A stretch of DNA of 9,579 bases from CBDTTW01 sp965363675. Its GTDB lineage: Bacteria > Bacteroidota > Rhodothermia > Rhodothermales > DASSAV01. The stretch covers positions 1 through 9,579 of the forward strand of contig CBDTTW010000117.1 of the NCBI GenBank assembly GCA_965363675.1. Direction: 5' to 3'. Made by a program: the position numbers and the translations under genes. This document shows, piece by piece, positions 6,710-9,579 of this stretch. The stretch's first letter is position 1. Each line of letters opens with the position of its first letter. The notes below the pieces were generated by a model, which was given only the letters and a program-made list of their open reading frames with translations, searched no databases and was not told where the DNA came from.

Positions 6710-7732
6710 ATGCCAATTACGTTTGCCCTTATAGGTCCCGGCACGATTGCAGATTTTCATGCGCGCGCCATCGCCGCCAACCACGACCGAGGCGCGCGTC
6801 TGGGGGCCGTCGTGCACCACAACCCGGCCCGGTTCGCCGAGTGCTCGGCGCGCTACGGCGTCCCGTGCATGGCCTACGCCGAAGCGCTCGCCCGCCCCGA
6901 GATCGACGCCGTGATTCTGTGCACGCCCTCGGGGCTGCACGCCGCGCAGGCCGTCGAGGCGGCGCGCGCGCGCAAGCACGTCCTCGTCGAGAAGCCGATG
7001 GCGCTCACGCTCGACGACGCCGACCGCATGATCGAGGCGTGCGCCCAGGAGGGGGTCAAGCTGGGCGTGGTGCTCCAGCGGCGCGCCGAGCCGACGTTCC
7101 GCCGGATCCGCGCCGCCCTCAGCATCGGCGACCTGGGCGACCTCACGCTCGGCGTCGTCACGCTTCCGTACTACCGCCCGCAGGCTTACTACGACTCGGC
7201 GGCCTGGCGCGGCACGTGGGAGCTGGACGGCGGCGGCATCCTCATGAACCAGGGCATCCACCTGATCGACTTGCTGGTGTGGTACTTCGGCGACCCGAAG
7301 GAAGTCGCCGCCTTTGCCACGACGCGCCACCGCAACGTGGACGTGGAGGACGTGGCCGCCGCCGCGCTGCGCTTCGAGAGCGGCGCCATGGCGACCATCA
7401 CCGCCACGTCCACCGCCGAGCCCGGCTTCCCGCACCGCCTCGAAATCTACGGCACCCAGGGCGGCATCCAGATCGAGGGCGAGCGCATCATCCGGGTGGA
7501 AATGGCGGACCCGGTGCGCACGGCAGGCTCGCCGCTGGCCGCCGAAGGCGCCGAGGCCGCCGGGGGCGCCGGCGCGAGCCCCACGGCCATTCCCTTGTCA
7601 GGCCATACCCACATACTGGCCGAATTCCTGGACGCCATCGCTCAGGACGCGTCGCCCATCGTGGACGGGTACGAAGGGCGGCGCAGCCTCGCGGCGGTGC
7701 TCGCCATCTACAAAGCCGCCGGTTTGCGTTAG
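6710..7732 (+). CDS. Gfo/Idh/MocA-family NAD(P)-dependent oxidoreductase
   Basis: The product is 340 aa, a normal length for the family. The N-terminal Rossmann fold carries ALIGPGTIADFHA, with the nucleotide-binding G9-x-G11-x-x-A14. The signature EKPMALT supplies the conserved Lys K95. The C-terminal alpha/beta domain has the substrate-site motif GGGILMNQGIHLIDLL, with H184 and D187. The usual Asp of the D-x-G-x-H motif is Asn here (N180), a variant that to my knowledge occurs in other family members. The YYDSAAWRGTW segment is also typical of sugar dehydrogenases of this family. Such enzymes oxidise or reduce sugars, inositols or their derivatives in the cytoplasm; the substrate cannot be told from sequence. 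The ATG at 6710 directly begins the Rossmann strand. A Gly/Ala-rich stretch near 280-298 looks like a surface loop. The gene stands alone on its strand and converges on another family member, its stop sharing bases with that gene's stop. Confidence 0.92.
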   Translation: MPITFALIGPGTIADFHARAIAANHDRGARLGAVVHHNPARFAECSARYGVPCMAYAEALARPEIDAVILCTPSGLHAAQAVEAARARKHVLVEKPMALTLDDADRMIEACAQEGVKLGVVLQRRAEPTFRRIRAALSIGDLGDLTLGVVTLPYYRPQAYYDSAAWRGTWELDGGGILMNQGIHLIDLLVWYFGDPKEVAAFATTRHRNVDVEDVAAAALRFESGAMATITATSTAEPGFPHRLEIYGTQGGIQIEGERIIRVEMADPVRTAGSPLAAEGAEAAGGAGASPTAIPLSGHTHILAEFLDAIAQDASPIVDGYEGRRSLAAVLAIYKAAGLR

Positions 7733-8724
7733 GCGGGCGCGACGGCGCGGCCTTCCGCGGCGCTTTGGTAGGCGGCCTCGGTCATGCGCGTCGCCTGGAG
7801 GCCGTCTTCGCCCGGCAGCGGGTTCGGCTCGCCTCGGCGCAAGGCGTCCACGAACGCCTGCACGAGTCCGAGGTGCGTAATGGCAGGCGCGGGCAGACTG
7901 AACGTCTCGGTCTCGGCGCCGCGCGTCCACTCCAGGTGTCCGGCGGCCAAATTGCGCGCCCACAGCCGCCCTTCCGTACCCGAAAGCTCCACCTCGTCGA
8001 TGGCGGCCCCCACGTTCCAGTTGAAGGCCGCCGTCGCCAGCGCCCCTTCGGCAAATTGCAGGGCCAGGGCCGCGCTGTCGTCCACGGCCGCTTCCAGCGT
8101 GAGCGTCGCCGTGAGAGCGTGCACGCGCACCGGCTCGCCGAGGAAGTAGGCCAGCAGGTCCAGGCGGTGCGTGCCTACATCCGTCAGAAAGCCGCCGCCG
8201 GCCGTTTCGGGCTGGGTGAGCCAGGCGCGCCGCCCATCCGGGCGCGGGCGGTGCCGGTCGGCCGTGCGGACGTGCGCCTGCACGAGCCGCCCGAGCCGCC
8301 CTTCCTCGACGAGCGCCTTCATGCGCCGGATGACCGGCCAGTACCGGCGGTAATACGCGATGCTGAGCCGCACCCCGTGCGCCCGGCACGCCTCGATCAT
8401 GGCGCGCCCCTCAGCCACGGAAAGCGCCATCGGCTTTTCGCAGAGGATGTGCTTGCCGGCGGCGGCGGCCTCCAGCGTGAGCGCCGCGTGCGAGCTGGGC
8501 GGCGTGGCAATGTACACCGCGTCCACGTCGGGGTCGGCCAGCAGCGCCCCCACGCTGGTATAGGACCGCCGCGCGCCGTGCCGCTCGGCAAAGTCGGCGG
8601 CGCGCCCGGCGTCGCGGCTCATGACGGCCTCCAGCGAGGAGCCCTCGGCCGTGTACAGGGCCGGACCGCCCTTATGCTCGGCCACGTCGCCGCACCCGAT
8701 GAGGCCCCACCGCACCGATTCCAT
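7729..8724 (-). CDS. Gfo/Idh/MocA-family oxidoreductase
   Basis: The product is 331 aa. The N-terminal Rossmann motif is WGLIGCGDVAEHKGG (G10-C11-G12-x-x-A15). The family signature is CEKPMALS with K97, and the catalytic-site motif is GGGFLTDVGTHRLDLL with D182, H186 and D189, so all key residues are present. Unlike the neighbouring plus-strand paralogue, it has the canonical Asp. An upstream in-frame ATG at 8778 would add 18 residues rich in Gly and Ser and overlap the upstream gene by 46 bases. The ATG at 8724 is chosen because it directly begins the Rossmann strand and leaves an 8-base gap. The tight spacing behind a YiaK-like reductase implies one operon and perhaps one sugar-acid pathway; this is inference. 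The specific substrate is unknown. Confidence 0.92.
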   Translation of the reverse strand: MESVRWGLIGCGDVAEHKGGPALYTAEGSSLEAVMSRDAGRAADFAERHGARRSYTSVGALLADPDVDAVYIATPPSSHAALTLEAAAAGKHILCEKPMALSVAEGRAMIEACRAHGVRLSIAYYRRYWPVIRRMKALVEEGRLGRLVQAHVRTADRHRPRPDGRRAWLTQPETAGGGFLTDVGTHRLDLLAYFLGEPVRVHALTATLTLEAAVDDSAALALQFAEGALATAAFNWNVGAAIDEVELSGTEGRLWARNLAAGHLEWTRGAETETFSLPAPAITHLGLVQAFVDALRRGEPNPLPGEDGLQATRMTEAAYQSAAEGRAVAPA

Positions 8725-8732
8725 AGTTTTTG

Positions 8733-9579
8733 TCAGCTTTGAGGAGCAGGCCCCGCCTCCGCCGCAAGCCACGCCCATACGTCGGCCTCGACGGGGAGGC
8801 CGCGCGCCGTGTTCTCGCGCCGCGCCGCAAGGACGCCTTCGCCGGGATAGCGCGCCGGGCGACCGGGTTCGGCAGGCTCGGCGGCCTGAAGCGCCGCCAC
8901 GATGCCCTCCACGAGCGCCGCCTGCGCCTCGGCGCCCGGCAGCGCCCCCAGATCAAAGGCGAGGAACACCTGCGACAGGCGCGTTTCCTGAAGGCTGTCG
9001 GGGGCGATCTGGTGCGTCGCCAGCCCTCCGGCCAGCGACGCCGCCAGGGCGTCCAGCACGAGCGCCAGCCCGGAGCCTTTCCAGAGCCCCACCGGCAGCG
9101 GCCGCCCCGACGCCTCGATAGCCGCCGGGTCGCGCGTAAGGCGCCCCTCGGCGTCGAAACCGCCGTCGTAGGGCAGCGGCTCGCCCCGGCGCCGATGCCC
9201 GGCGAGGGCGCCGTAGGAGTACTGCGAGAGCGCCATGTCGAGCACGACGTGCCCGCCCGCGCGGGGCAGCGCCGCCACAAACGGGTTGTTGCCTACGGCC
9301 GCACGCCGGGCGCCCCACGGCGGCATATTGGGCATCGTGTTCGTCCAGCAGAGCGCCGCAAAGCCCGCCTCGGCGGCCTGCCAACCGTAGGCGCCGCCGC
9401 GCATCCAGTGGTTGGTGTTCGCCAGGGCCACACACCCGACGGTGTGCGCCCGCGCAAGGGCCATGGCGCGCGCCATCGCGGCCCACGCGTTCAGGTTGCC
9501 CGGCCCGCGCCGGCCGTCCCAGCGCTCCAGCGCTCCGGCGGCGTGCACGCATACCGGCTCGGCGTGCACGTCCACGACG
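8733..9579 (-). CDS. yiaK: YiaK-like 2,3-diketo-L-gulonate reductase (Ldh_2 family), N-terminus cut by window edge
   Basis: About 281 C-terminal residues are visible; the start lies beyond the window. The protein belongs to the malate/L-lactate dehydrogenase type-2 family and shares long motifs with E. coli YiaK/DlgD as I recall it: ALANTNHWMRGGAYGWQAAE, CWTNTMPNMPPWGA, YSYGAL, LPYDGGFDAEGRLT and GLWKGSGLALVLD. YiaK reduces 2,3-diketo-L-gulonate to 3-keto-L-gulonate with NADH in L-ascorbate-related sugar-acid breakdown. The family is about 330 aa, so roughly the first 50-60 residues are missing here, including the N-terminal SHG catalytic-His region. The frame is open to the window edge, and the GTG at 9575 is an internal Val, not a start. 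The gene is followed after 8 bases by a Gfo/Idh/MocA dehydrogenase, suggesting a shared operon. Family membership is firm; the exact substrate is inferred from motif similarity. Confidence 0.85.
   Translation of the reverse strand, partial: VVDVHAEPVCVHAAGALERWDGRRGPGNLNAWAAMARAMALARAHTVGCVALANTNHWMRGGAYGWQAAEAGFAALCWTNTMPNMPPWGARRAAVGNNPFVAALPRAGGHVVLDMALSQYSYGALAGHRRRGEPLPYDGGFDAEGRLTRDPAAIEASGRPLPVGLWKGSGLALVLDALAASLAGGLATHQIAPDSLQETRLSQVFLAFDLGALPGAEAQAALVEGIVAALQAAEPAEPGRPARYPGEGVLAARRENTARGLPVEADVWAWLAAEAGPAPQS

Noticed and set aside
6538..6744. 68-codon minus-strand frame in the intergenic stem-loop region
   Set aside because: It overlaps the start of the plus-strand dehydrogenase and much of the inverted repeat, and its translation shows no domain. 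Pairing explains the sequence better than coding.
7746..7759. CGCGG/CCGCG hairpin just after the plus-strand dehydrogenase stop, as a terminator
   Set aside because: The stem is only five pairs, followed by three T residues after a GC-rich gap, and lies inside the opposite gene. Chance is likely at this GC content.
6547..8742. 731-codon open frame on the plus strand
   Set aside because: It crosses the intergenic region, the two convergent dehydrogenases and their stops in another frame. The real genes have full family motifs.

Overview
The window is GC-rich (well above 60% by eye) and almost fully coding. It most resembles a high-GC member of the Bacteroidota/Rhodothermota, such as a Rhodothermales-like organism. 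That placement is inference. It rests on a DUF5686 outer-membrane protein with a carboxypeptidase-regulatory-like N-terminal domain, a family typical of this group, and on the lack of clear Shine-Dalgarno sequences before the starts. There are no tRNA or rRNA genes, CRISPR arrays, insertion sequences or phage genes.

Left block (about 1-6415, all on the minus strand). In transcription order it holds a soluble GAF-PAS-PAS histidine kinase of the NarX/DegS type, two closely related NarL/LuxR-type response regulators in tandem, and the DUF5686 outer-membrane protein. Both regulators keep the phospho-acceptor Asp and share an identical DNA-recognition helix. They also share a 44-base stretch with no nucleotide difference. 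The arrangement reads as one sensor feeding two paralogous regulators, with an envelope protein downstream as a possible output. The gaps hold several GC-rich hairpins and inverted repeats. A short inverted repeat spans the DUF5686 stop codon and may be a terminator.

Middle (6416-6709). This is the divergent intergenic region between the kinase and a plus-strand oxidoreductase. It holds the most unusual feature of the window: a nested inverted repeat at about 6530-6647 that could fold into one long, interrupted stem of about 27-31 base pairs with a 26-base loop. I cannot match it to a known RNA family.

Right block (6710-9579). A plus-strand Gfo/Idh/MocA dehydrogenase converges on a second Gfo/Idh/MocA dehydrogenase on the minus strand, and their stop codons share bases. 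Eight bases upstream of the second one is a reductase very like YiaK (2,3-diketo-L-gulonate reductase), whose N-terminus is cut by the window edge. This block looks like sugar or sugar-acid metabolism; the exact substrates cannot be told from sequence.

I did not find a clearly new multi-gene system. The best leads are the intergenic stem-loop element and the one-kinase, two-regulator module with its signs of gene conversion.
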